From: an uncultured Chitinophagaceae bacterium
GTDB taxonomy: Bacteria; Bacteroidota; Bacteroidia; Chitinophagales; Chitinophagaceae
DNA length: 23,634 bases
Direction of reading: 5' to 3'
Assembly: GCA_934502905.1 (NCBI GenBank)
Contig: CAKSVK010000038.1
Location: 1-23,634, forward strand
Positions 16,343 to 23,542 of this stretch are shown in pieces. The notes beneath the pieces were generated by a model. It saw nothing but the letters and a program-made list of their open reading frames with translations, had not been told where the DNA came from and ran no database searches. Every line of letters starts with the position of its first letter. The first letter of the stretch is position 1. The position numbers and the translations under genes were made by a program.

Positions 16343-16831
16343 ATGGACTTTAGCGATATGTACAGCCTTCCCGAATGGGACGAGCATCTGTTCCTGAACC
16401 GCCGGTACGAAGGCGAGGGCTGGAAGGTAGGCGAACACCTGGCCGCCGCAAAAAAGCTGTATAACCAGTGGCGCGAGGTGTTTGCGCTGGTGGAATCATA
16501 CTGCGATACCCTGCATGATGCCAACGGGTACGACCAGGCGCAAAAGAACAAAGAGCTTATCTGGCAGAACCTGTTTATTGTAGCACCCAAAATTATCAGC
16601 GCAACGGGCACGGACCTGTATGTATTGAAAATGGAAAATGCTTCTATTGTACGCAACAATTGCCGGGAGCTCATGGAGCAGATCAGGCTTACAGCCATGG
16701 TGGGCGCCAATGAAGATAAATATGCGGAAGTCATTGAATCCGAAATGAATGTTTTCCGCAACTTGTTCAGGCAATGGGTAGCTACTTTTCAAAAAGACGG
16801 ATTTGAAGACGAATGGGGCGTATTTATATAA
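16343..16831 (+). CDS. Conserved-looking hypothetical protein, helical
   Basis: I do not recognise a family. I prefer the ATG at 16343 (162 residues, MDFSDMYSLPEWDEHLFL) to a GTG at 16301, since the bases between them contain inverted repeats (ATCCGG and CCGGAT) and look non-coding. The protein has no signal peptide or membrane helix. It is rich in charged and aromatic residues, has predicted long helices (EHLAAAKKLYNQWREVF, then AQKNKELIWQNLF), and ends DEWGVFI. The codon pattern matches neighbouring housekeeping genes, supporting a real cytoplasmic protein. It lies 90 bases after rsmG on the same strand and may be co-transcribed. Confidence 0.7.
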   Translation: MDFSDMYSLPEWDEHLFLNRRYEGEGWKVGEHLAAAKKLYNQWREVFALVESYCDTLHDANGYDQAQKNKELIWQNLFIVAPKIISATGTDLYVLKMENASIVRNNCRELMEQIRLTAMVGANEDKYAEVIESEMNVFRNLFRQWVATFQKDGFEDEWGVFI

Positions 16832-17034
16832 TTCCTTTCGGTACCGGTGCAGATGTTTTGTCAATTTTTACTGAAAATTATATCTGCAATGGTATCTGTT
16901 TCGTATGTTCATGCCTGTATCAACAGGAAAATGCACGGTTTGCTTTCAGATAATCAATATCCCGGTTCCGGCGAATTGAAATATTTTAATGTATCTTGTC
17001 CGGTAATAATTTCATCGTGCAAAACAAACAGATC

Positions 17035-17460
17035 ATGAAAAAGCTTTTCTTATTTGCGGCATTGTTGGTAACGACATCTGCCACCATTCTTTCATGTAAC
17101 AGCGAACAGCCAAAAGAAGCGGCTGCCCAACCAGAACCAGAAACCAAATCAGAAAAAATGTTAAGACACGTTGTGCTATTTAAATTCAAGGATTCCGCTA
17201 CGGCTGAGCAGGTAAAAGCGGTAGAAGATGCATTCAGGGCGCTTCCTTCCAAGATCAAAGAGATCAAGGATTTTGAATGGGGAACCAATAACAGTCCCGA
17301 AGGACTGAACCAGGGACTGACCCATTGCTTTTTTGTGAGCTTTGCCAGTGAAGCAGACAGGGAAGTGTATCTGCCGCATCCGGAGCATAAAGCATTTGTG
17401 GAGGTGCTTGGTCCCGTGCTGGATAAAGTAACGGTAGTGGATTACTGGGCGCAGCAATAG
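17035..17460 (+). CDS. Lipoprotein with a Dabb (stress-responsive alpha/beta-barrel) domain
   Basis: The ATG at 17035 gives 141 residues with a lipoprotein signal (MKKLFLFAALL...TILSC, Cys21); a longer frame starting at 16996 would hide it. After a Glu/Pro/Ala/Lys-rich linker (about 22-40) comes a Dabb domain (PF07876): LRHVVLFKFKDSATAEQVKAV, a helix ending FRALPSKIKEIKDFEWG, then GLTHCFFVSF, and HPEHKAFVEVLGPVLDKVTVVDY. Dabb domains form ferredoxin-like dimeric barrels and are usually cytosolic in plants and bacteria. Here the domain is exported and membrane-anchored. The ligand or reaction is unknown. A strong terminator follows. Confidence 0.88.
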   Translation: MKKLFLFAALLVTTSATILSCNSEQPKEAAAQPEPETKSEKMLRHVVLFKFKDSATAEQVKAVEDAFRALPSKIKEIKDFEWGTNNSPEGLNQGLTHCFFVSFASEADREVYLPHPEHKAFVEVLGPVLDKVTVVDYWAQQ

Positions 17461-17477
17461 CTATTTAAATTGTGTTG

Positions 17478-17516
17478 TCCCGTGTTCATACAAAGGTGAA
17501 CGCGGGATTTTTATTT
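17478..17516 (+). terminator. Rho-independent terminator of the Dabb lipoprotein gene
   Basis: TCCCGTGTTCA (17478-17488) pairs with TGAACGCGGGA (17497-17507) over 11 positions including one G-T pair. An 8-base loop separates the arms, and TTTTTATTT follows. It starts 18 bases after the stop codon and lies between convergent genes; the T-run serves the + strand only. Confidence 0.9.
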
Positions 17517-17544
17517 GGAGACCGTCCTGGTTGAATGCCTGATA

Positions 17545-18018
17545 CTATTGATCCGGCTTCAGGGGATCAATGTACGGCTCTTCAGTAATGACTTGCAGGA
17601 ACGGAGGTTTTGCGGAGAGCCGTATTTTACTGCGGTAAGGAACAATTTCCTTATGCAGGAAGACGATCAGGAGGAAAACAAGCGGTACACCCAGTATGAT
17701 GCTTGTTTTCATCCACATATTATCAAAGTCCGTGAGGCTGGCGTCTGTCGGGTTAGCGGGTTGGTATAATACGGGGAACCGGCTCCCCACAGTATATGCG
17801 GGATCGTCGACAGCGTGGAAGAAGACGGTATCGTTTCCGGGGGAATAAAACATTACGGCATGTGTGCTTTCCAATTGACCATGGATCTCTTTTCCGTGGA
17901 AGGCAAAGGTTGCCGTGCTTTTTTCGGCCCGCAATAACCATATGAGTTTGTAACCCAATACGGGAACTGCTAAAAGGAACAGCAGAATGAGAAAAAAGGT
18001 ATTTCTTCCCAGTGTCAC
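17545..18018 (-). CDS. DUF3592-like membrane protein
   Basis: The protein has 157 residues. It begins at a GTG (18016-18018); an in-frame stop lies just three codons upstream, so no earlier start is possible. Transmembrane helices are at about 8-29 and 104-121. The extracytoplasmic loop between them holds HGQLESTHAVMFYSP and FPVLYQPANPTDA, matching the V-x-Y-x-P-x-NP-x-x-A signature I associate with DUF3592. The C-terminal tail (about 122-157) is hydrophilic and would be cytoplasmic. No function is known. It is convergent with the Dabb lipoprotein gene and has a 327-base upstream gap. Confidence 0.8.
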   Translation of the reverse strand: MTLGRNTFFLILLFLLAVPVLGYKLIWLLRAEKSTATFAFHGKEIHGQLESTHAVMFYSPGNDTVFFHAVDDPAYTVGSRFPVLYQPANPTDASLTDFDNMWMKTSIILGVPLVFLLIVFLHKEIVPYRSKIRLSAKPPFLQVITEEPYIDPLKPDQ

Positions 18019-18185
18019 TGGAGCTTATTTTAAGTAGTGAAGTTAAAAAACGTATTGTGAACTAAGTGTTATTGTGCCTGCCGGATAATTTTTCTTCCTG
18101 AACAATATTTCCGTTTATAGGTAGTTAATGGGGGATTTCAAATCTTCGCTTGTGTAAGTTTTCCGGCTGGTGGAGAAGCCAGGCG

Positions 18186-18222
18186 GTAGCGCGCGCTACA
18201 GGCGGGTGTCACCACCCGTCTG
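18186..18222. repeat. Back-to-back palindromes, REP-like element
   Basis: GTAGCGCGCGCTAC (18186-18199) is a perfect 14-base palindrome. It is followed at once by AGGCGGGTG / CACCCGTCT (18200-18208 and 18213-18221), a 9-bp stem with one G-T pair and a TCAC loop. The composition is far more GC-rich than the flanks. Confidence 0.55.
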
Positions 18223-18277
18223 CGAAAAATTGGACTTTCTCACCGAAGGTAAATATCCCCGGTTAAGGAGCTTTCAA

Positions 18278-18297
18278 TATAAATCAATAGATTTATA
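18278..18297. promoter_or_regulatory. AT-rich inverted repeat upstream of the carboxylase gene
   Basis: TATAAATC (18278-18285) and GATTTATA (18290-18297) form a perfect 8-bp inverted repeat around AATA. It lies 48 bases before the ATG at 18346, where an operator is plausible. Confidence 0.35.
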
Positions 18298-18345
18298 ATA
18301 AAATCCGATCCCTTATAATGTCTTGTGCAAACCAAAAAGCAGATC

Positions 18346-19974
18346 ATGGATATTGAAAAGAACAGGAACGAAGATGCGTTGAAGCTTGCCTGCAGCCAGG
18401 TAAAAATAAAATTAGCCGGCATATACCTGGGAGGTGGTAAAAAGGCGATTGATAAGCAAAAAGAGCGCAGTAAGCTCACACCCCGTGAGCGGATCGAATA
18501 CCTGTGCGATGATGATAAGCCCTTTGTGGAGATAGGTGCCTTCGCAGGATATGAAATGTATGAGGAGTATGGCGGATGCCCCGCAGGAGGAACCGTTGCC
18601 GGGGTGGGTTATGTAAGCGGCAGGCAATGCGTGATCGTTGCTAATGACCAGACGGTGAAAGCCGGAGCCTGGTTCCCGGTAACAGGAAAGAAAAACCTGC
18701 GTATGCAGGAGATCGCCATGGAGAACTACCTGCCTGTTATATACCTCGTGGACAGCGCCGGTGTTTTTTTGCCTATGCAGGATGAGATCTTCCCGGATAA
18801 GGAACATTTCGGCCGCATCTTCCGCAATAATGCCCGTATGAGCGCTATGGGCATTACACAAATAGCGGCTGTAATGGGCGCCTGCGTGGCAGGCGGTGCT
18901 TACCTGCCTATCATGAGCGATGAAACAATGATGGTGGAGAACAACGGTTCTATTTTCCTGGCAGGTCCCTACCTGGTAAAAGCAGCGATAGGGGAAGATG
19001 TGGACATTGAAACGTTGGGAGGCGCCGCAACACATACCGCCATCAGCGGCATTGCCGATTATAAATTTAAAACGGAGAAAGCTTGTCTTGACGAGATTAA
19101 ACGTATTATAGGTAAGCTGGGACATACAAATAAAGCAGGCTTTGACAGGATAAAGAGCCGGAACCCTTTAAAGGATCCGAAAGATATATATGGCATCATC
19201 CCTGAAGATGCTTCCAAGCCCTATGACATGCTCGAAGTGATTGAACGTATTGTTGATAACTCGGAATTTGACCAGTTTAAAAAGGATTATGGACAAACCA
19301 TCTTATGCGGTTATGCGCGCATAGACGGCTGGGCGGTAGGTATTGTTGCCAACCAGCGAAAAGTAGTAAAAAGTAAAAAAGGAGAAGTGCAGATGGGAGG
19401 AGTGATATACAATGACAGTGCCGATAAGGCAGCGAGGTTTATCATGAACTGCAATCAGAAAAAGATACCCCTGGTGTTTCTGCAGGATGTTACGGGGTTT
19501 ATGGTCGGTAGCCGCAGCGAGCATTCCGGTATCATAAAAGATGGCGCCAAGATGGTGAATGCGGTAGCGAATTCGGTGGTGCCGAAAATTACTATTATCA
19601 TTGGTAACTCCTATGGTGCGGGCAATTACGCCATGTGTGGCAAGGCATATGATCCCAGGTTTATATACGCCTGGCCATCCGCTAAAATAGCAGTGATGGG
19701 AGGAGAACAGGCAGCCAAAACATTGTTGCAGATACAGGTTGGCGCGTTAAAATCAAAAGGCAAAGAAATAGATCCTGCAGAAGAAAAAAAGTTGCTGGAA
19801 GCAATAAAAGGAAAATACGAGCAGCAGACTACTCCTTATTATGCGGCTGCACGGTTATGGGTAGACGATATTATTGATCCCGGGCAAACCCGGATGCTGA
19901 TATCGGAAGGTATTGCTGCCGCTGATCATGCGCCGGTCAGCCGTGATTTCAAAACCGGCGTCTTCCAGGTGTAG
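18346..19974 (+). CDS. Acyl-CoA carboxylase, carboxyltransferase (beta) subunit
   Basis: I use the ATG at 18346 (542 residues); a GTG seven codons upstream is the alternative. The protein has the two-lobed carboxyl transferase fold (PF01039) that moves CO2 from carboxybiotin to an acyl-CoA in the cytoplasm. Landmarks are LTPRERIEYLCDD, IYLVDSAGVFLPMQ, the first-lobe acyl-CoA loop GACVAGGAYLPIMSDE (about 177-192), GGAATH, and the second-lobe loop GNSYGAGNYAMCGKAYDPRF (about 420-440) with WPSAKIAVMGGEQAA. These loops resemble methylcrotonoyl-CoA carboxylase beta more than propionyl-CoA carboxylase, but the substrate is not certain. The biotin carboxylase and biotin carrier subunits are not in this window. 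Confidence 0.92.
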   Translation: MDIEKNRNEDALKLACSQVKIKLAGIYLGGGKKAIDKQKERSKLTPRERIEYLCDDDKPFVEIGAFAGYEMYEEYGGCPAGGTVAGVGYVSGRQCVIVANDQTVKAGAWFPVTGKKNLRMQEIAMENYLPVIYLVDSAGVFLPMQDEIFPDKEHFGRIFRNNARMSAMGITQIAAVMGACVAGGAYLPIMSDETMMVENNGSIFLAGPYLVKAAIGEDVDIETLGGAATHTAISGIADYKFKTEKACLDEIKRIIGKLGHTNKAGFDRIKSRNPLKDPKDIYGIIPEDASKPYDMLEVIERIVDNSEFDQFKKDYGQTILCGYARIDGWAVGIVANQRKVVKSKKGEVQMGGVIYNDSADKAARFIMNCNQKKIPLVFLQDVTGFMVGSRSEHSGIIKDGAKMVNAVANSVVPKITIIIGNSYGAGNYAMCGKAYDPRFIYAWPSAKIAVMGGEQAAKTLLQIQVGALKSKGKEIDPAEEKKLLEAIKGKYEQQTTPYYAAARLWVDDIIDPGQTRMLISEGIAAADHAPVSRDFKTGVFQV

Positions 19975-20189
19975 GATTGAGTGATCAACTTCGGTTGGTA
20001 AGACATAAGCCGCAGGTTTCAAGGCCCGGGATTCAAGTCTCATAGATGCAGGATACAATCAGTGATGATTAAAGGGTACAACCTGTCCTACTCTGCGGGA
20101 AGCCTGGCAACACACGGTCTGCAAGACTTGTACCAGCAGTTGGCCCGGGCAAGAGCTGCATAACATAAATGCGTACGGTAACCCTTTTG

Positions 20190-20948
20190 TTATTCGTAAT
20201 TTTCTTCAATGTATTTTCTTGCTTCATCTTGTGTCAATGCAGAAAAATTTTTATAACGATGATGAACGTCTATGATTTCATCCAGGGCATCGGCGACCAA
20301 TTCTTTGTTTTCCCAGTTTTTTAAGTATGATACAACAGTTTCAATACAGCCTTTTTTGTATGCAATTTGTCCGATAACGTGTACTAAAGTCTTTCGTACC
20401 CGTGCAGCTTTGTCGTGTTGCAATTCTCGTAACAATGGCAGAATGTCTTCAGGATGTTTTCTCCCGCGAAGCTCTATGCCGTGGCAAATTTCCCGCCTGA
20501 TTTCCTGGTCCTGATGATGAAGATATTTTTTTGCCCAATCTAAAATAGGTTTGGGATTGACCTCTCCCATTTTCTTTATGGAACCGATTACCGCATTTCT
20601 GGGTGAATGATGCCTGTCAAACAGACCCTTGTCAAAAAAGATGATAACGGCTTCAAAATCTTGTTTTCCGATTTCTCCTGCCGAATTGATAACCGTTTGT
20701 CGTACCATAAAGTCTTCATTTTCCAATAACTTTTCTAAACATGTAATAATTGCAGGTTGCAACTCTTTATTGTCAAGATACAATCTTCCGACCGCGAGGT
20801 AAGCAGCTTTCCTGATGTATGTGTCGTCGTCAGAAAAATACGTGAGTATTTTTTCCTTCCTGTCATTGGTCAAATCCCTGCAAATGTCATGTTTAATTTT
20901 ATTGACGCGTGCTATCCGTTCTTGCCTGGTTAAATCATAAAATCCCAT
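20190..20948 (-). CDS. HEAT-repeat protein
   Basis: This 252-residue, all-helical protein has several HEAT-like helix pairs: DDTYIRKAAYLAVGRLYLDN, EDFMVRQTVINSAGEIGK, HHSPRNAVIGSIKKMGE, QDQEIRREICHGIELRG and KAARVRKTLVHVIGQIAYK. The recurring D-x2-[IV]-R-[RK] turn is typical. No signal peptide or catalytic motif is seen. Such proteins act as scaffolds, and some are related to the AlkD DNA-repair fold, so binding of protein or nucleic acid is possible but unproven. The gene is more AT-rich than those to its left (one line near 20221 is about 32% GC against about 53% in the carboxylase). It is convergent with the carboxylase gene. Confidence 0.82.
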   Translation of the reverse strand: MGFYDLTRQERIARVNKIKHDICRDLTNDRKEKILTYFSDDDTYIRKAAYLAVGRLYLDNKELQPAIITCLEKLLENEDFMVRQTVINSAGEIGKQDFEAVIIFFDKGLFDRHHSPRNAVIGSIKKMGEVNPKPILDWAKKYLHHQDQEIRREICHGIELRGRKHPEDILPLLRELQHDKAARVRKTLVHVIGQIAYKKGCIETVVSYLKNWENKELVADALDEIIDVHHRYKNFSALTQDEARKYIEENYE

Positions 20949-21077
20949 TATCTGCTGTATAGTATTATTAAAATGTTTCCTGGTGTCTCATTTTTGCATT
21001 AGATAAAAATCAACGCAGTCACGAAAAGTACTGTCATAGGCTGGTGGAGTTGAGAAGGTGTTATCCTCTCCGTTCGT

Positions 21078-21091
21078 CAGGCGAATGCCTG
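21078..21091. repeat. Small hairpin in an intergenic repeat-like segment
   Basis: CAGGC-GAAT-GCCTG forms a 5-bp stem with a tetraloop. The flanking segment (from GGCTGGTGGAG at 21039) shares 11-mers with intergenic segments near 18165 and 22824. Confidence 0.4.
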
Positions 21092-21122
21092 CAGCTAGAC
21101 ATACATGCAATATTGTCCGTCG

Positions 21123-21305
21123 TTATTTATTTGTAGTATTTTTTCTTATGAATAAAATACAAATGACAAGGCCGATCATATAAACAACGGCTAATGCAGG
21201 TTTTTCAAACTCAAAACTTTTAAAGTTGAATTGCTTAAACAATGTCACGCCCAAAATGATGGCTCCGATTGTGGAGCCAAATACCAGTGCTTTTCTATTT
21301 TCCAT
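21123..21305 (-). CDS. Small two-helix membrane protein
   Basis: This 60-residue frame encodes two hydrophobic helices (about 7-22, VFGSTIGAIILGVTLF, and about 37-54, PALAVVYMIGLVICILFI), separated by a Phe/Lys/Glu-rich loop and ended by a basic tail (RKNTTNK, following the second helix). It begins five bases after the stop of the DUF3667 gene, which strongly suggests co-translation. I do not recognise the family. It could be a partner or regulator of the DUF3667 protein in the inner membrane. The AT-rich composition matches its neighbour. Confidence 0.65.
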   Translation of the reverse strand: MENRKALVFGSTIGAIILGVTLFKQFNFKSFEFEKPALAVVYMIGLVICILFIRKNTTNK

Positions 21306-21310
21306 ATCTT

Positions 21311-22027
21311 TTAATATTTTGCGATCAGGTCAATGAATATTCCCAACAGGAATGCCAAAAGCCAGAAAGTGATCATTCCTAACATGTAAGAAACAAATGC
21401 TTTGACGTAGTTCATAGGGCGCTTCCTGTCAAAGAACTGTCCGATAGCCCAGGTACAATAAGCCATAAATATAATGCTTGCTATTTGTATTAAGTTAAAA
21501 TTCGTCAGGCCCTGAATAACCCCAAAAAGAGCCAGAAACAGCATTCCCATGCCCATTACAAAGCAAAGAAGTATCAGGATTTCGTAGAAATTGTAGTCAT
21601 ACTTTCTGAAAAACAGCTTTAGCCAAAGCGCAATGAACACGCCCATGATGATGTTCGAATATCCGTAGTGGTCTTGTATCCATTTGAAAATTAAGCCTGT
21701 TGCGGATTTTTTTGCTTCATTAAAATTTGCATACTCCCCTTCAATATGGAAGAAATGGCTTACAAGTGTATAGATCAAAGAGGTTACGATAATAAAAATA
21801 ATGGGTTTTACAAGCCGGCTTCTGTTTTCAGAGATAAAATGTCTTACATTTTCTCCCGGTCTTATCAGTAGTTCCCTTATTGTATATAATATTCCTTTCT
21901 CAAAGTGTAATACATGTTCAATTTCGTGTATGATATAATGGCCGCTGATCCGTTTTAGTTTAGCGGGTTGTCCGCAGTTAGGACAGTAGTTCAGCTCTAC
22001 TTCGGTGTTGCAATTTTTACAATTCAT
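21311..22027 (-). CDS. DUF3667 domain membrane protein with an N-terminal zinc ribbon
   Basis: The 238-residue protein opens with two C-x2-C pairs (Cys3, Cys6, Cys15, Cys18; NCKNC...YCPNCGQP), a zinc ribbon facing the cytoplasm. The segment HFEKGILYTIRELLIRPGE is characteristic of DUF3667. After it come about five transmembrane helices, around KPIIFIIVTSLIYTLV, IIMGVFIALWLKLFF, EILILLCFVMGMGMLFLALF, IASIIFMAYCTWAI and MLGMITFWLLAFLLGIFI. The family is common in Bacteroidota and has no established function that I know of. The gene is first in a two-gene unit with the 60-residue membrane protein. Confidence 0.88.
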   Translation of the reverse strand: MNCKNCNTEVELNYCPNCGQPAKLKRISGHYIIHEIEHVLHFEKGILYTIRELLIRPGENVRHFISENRSRLVKPIIFIIVTSLIYTLVSHFFHIEGEYANFNEAKKSATGLIFKWIQDHYGYSNIIMGVFIALWLKLFFRKYDYNFYEILILLCFVMGMGMLFLALFGVIQGLTNFNLIQIASIIFMAYCTWAIGQFFDRKRPMNYVKAFVSYMLGMITFWLLAFLLGIFIDLIAKY

Positions 22028-22363
22028 TTCTATTTTTCATTGGTCTTTATCTGTGTGAGAGTTGTTTCCGTAACATACCTTGTATAACTGTTTCAGCCGT
22101 TTCGTTCCGCTGATCAGCACACCGTTTCGCTTTCTCAGCCACAGGACTGTGGTTGACCAACGGATACTAATATAGCCAATATTTAAAATATTTCAGGGAA
22201 AATAACAAGGGAGTAAAACTTATAAGGTTTGCCGGTGGAAAAGCAGTGCTACAAACCCTGTAGGTACGATAAGGGGCAGGTCTGATCATCCTGAAGTTGT
22301 AAGGTCGGGGGTGTCATCTTTTTAGGAATTCTGTAAACCCTGTCTCAGGCAGACATCCTCATT
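22028..22363. other. 336-base intergenic region, nothing coding seen
   Basis: All frames are broken by stops. The only structures are a short palindrome, CCACAG-GA-CTGTGG near 22139-22152, and an AT-rich stretch with AATATTTAAAATATT near 22178. It should hold the promoter of the DUF3667 gene on the - strand, but no clear box pair was found. Confidence 0.4.
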
Positions 22364-22681
22364 TTATTTTTTAGGTTGTAAAACAGCATTATATGCCGAC
22401 AACAGGGCTTCCCTGACAATTTCTCCGGGAACCTTATCGAGCAGAAAAGTGGTAGCGCCTTTTTCTCCCCACTTATTGGGAACCGGGAAAATATTCTTGT
22501 CCATTTCGCAAAAGACACGTTGCTCTTCAGGTGTTAAAAAAATATTAGCGGAATTATCATTCTCAAGATAAGTAGCAAACATCCTTTTATTGATGATCCT
22601 GAATCCCGTTCTTTCAAAGTGCGGGCGGGTTGCTGTCCCCGGAAAAGAAAGCGCTGTATCAAAGAAATCTTCTTTTGTCAT
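22364..22681 (-). CDS. MmcQ/YjbR family protein
   Basis: The 105-residue protein matches the MmcQ/YjbR family (PF04237), a small fold often labelled DNA-binding on structural grounds, with no firm cellular role. Family features are DFFDTALSFPGTATRPHFE at the N-terminus, then FATYLE, a LTPEEQRVFCEM segment, and NKWGEKGATTFLLDKVPGEIVREALLSAY at the C-terminus (conserved W-G-x-x-G-x-T). Oddly, the frame stays open for about 44 codons upstream of the ATG without another start, and that stretch reads like protein (RTLANLARFFGEYKWSIAGE). The true gene may once have been longer, or a decayed gene may be fused in frame. Confidence 0.88.
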   Translation of the reverse strand: MTKEDFFDTALSFPGTATRPHFERTGFRIINKRMFATYLENDNSANIFLTPEEQRVFCEMDKNIFPVPNKWGEKGATTFLLDKVPGEIVREALLSAYNAVLQPKK

Positions 22682-22792
22682 GAGATTGTTGTCTGTCAGG
22701 TTTTCTCCAGCAATAGACCATTTGTATTCCCCGAAAAACCGGGCCAGGTTTGCGAGGGTCCGAAGCTTCAGGATGAAATTGTAACCGTTCGG

Positions 22793-22804
22793 CTGTCCGG
22801 ACAG
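22793..22804. repeat. Short perfect palindrome CTGTCCGGACAG
   Basis: A 12-base perfect palindrome lies in the gap between the MmcQ/YjbR and NTPase genes. It is followed 19 bases later by TCAGGCGAATG (22824-22834), which also occurs at 21077-21087. Confidence 0.35.
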
Positions 22805-22884
22805 GTCCTCCGGGGTGCGTCATTCAGGCGAATGTATGGCTCGTCGGGGGCGCGGTATAACACAAATGCAATGGACAGTATTTA

Positions 22885-23421
22885 TTAACGGGCCAAATGA
22901 TTCAATAAAAAGATCAATCTATTATCCACTGAGGTTTTGGGTAATTCTATTAAATTGTAATTATGGCAGGAGTACCAACCGTAAAGCTGCTCGTAAACTT
23001 CAACAGATTGCTCAAATGTTTGGTCTCTCTCCGAATCAGTATGATATATTTCCTTCCAGGGAGGTGTTATAAATACTTTATTATTGTACCGGTGAGTTTG
23101 TAAGAACGTTTTTGCCTGGCTGTACCGGTTCTTGTCACAGGTAAAGATCTGCCAGCTGCTGTCGATAAACGACCGGTCGAAAAATAATAAAGATGTCAAA
23201 CTGCTTTTCATGCTGAAGTTGGAACAGTCTCTTTCGAAAATTTCTGTTGCAAATTGTAACGGATCCGGTCTCGGGCTGGCTCCCATGCTAAGTCTTTCTT
23301 TTATTATTTGCCGCGCTGTTTCCGGGATAAACGCATGTCCCTTTTCGGTAAGCCGTTCAAGCAAAGTTGTTTTCCCGCCACCGGGTCCTCCTGTGATAAT
23401 ATAGAAATTATTTTTTAGCAT
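22885..23421 (-). CDS. Orphan P-loop NTPase, AAA_28 type
   Basis: The 178-residue protein has an N-terminal Walker A loop (GGPGGGKTT, Lys17) after a hydrophobic strand (FYIITG). It then has the segment FIPETARQIIKERL, and LLFFDRSFIDSSW, which fits the FDR-x3-D motif of the AAA_28 family (PF13521). This is a small cytosolic kinase/NTPase-like group related to NadR and TTD14 ATPase domains. The reaction is unknown; nucleotide or small-molecule phosphorylation is possible. The length is typical for stand-alone members. Codons are more AT-rich than in the left half of the window. No partner gene is close: 203 bases separate it from the MmcQ/YjbR gene. Confidence 0.85.
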   Translation of the reverse strand: MLKNNFYIITGGPGGGKTTLLERLTEKGHAFIPETARQIIKERLSMGASPRPDPLQFATEIFERDCSNFSMKSSLTSLLFFDRSFIDSSWQIFTCDKNRYSQAKTFLQTHRYNNKVFITPPWKEIYHTDSERDQTFEQSVEVYEQLYGWYSCHNYNLIELPKTSVDNRLIFLLNHLAR

Positions 23422-23542
23422 TTAAAATATCATGTAGTGCTGGTATTGTTCGGAAATTTAATTTCCCGGCAGTGTCCAGCCGGCACACATGGTCCGGAGT
23501 TGAGACACTGCGGAGAAGGAATTATATCTGTCGCTCCACATC

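Larger units (their letters stand above)
18019..18345. other. 327-base intergenic region between divergent genes, with palindromic elements
   Basis: No coding frame is supported. It holds a folded element at 18186-18222 and an AT-rich inverted repeat at 18278-18297. It also contains the word GGCTGGTGGAG (18165-18175) that recurs at 21039-21049. The region presumably carries the promoters for the DUF3592 and carboxylase genes, but I could not find a convincing TTTG / TAnnTTTG pair. Confidence 0.5.
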
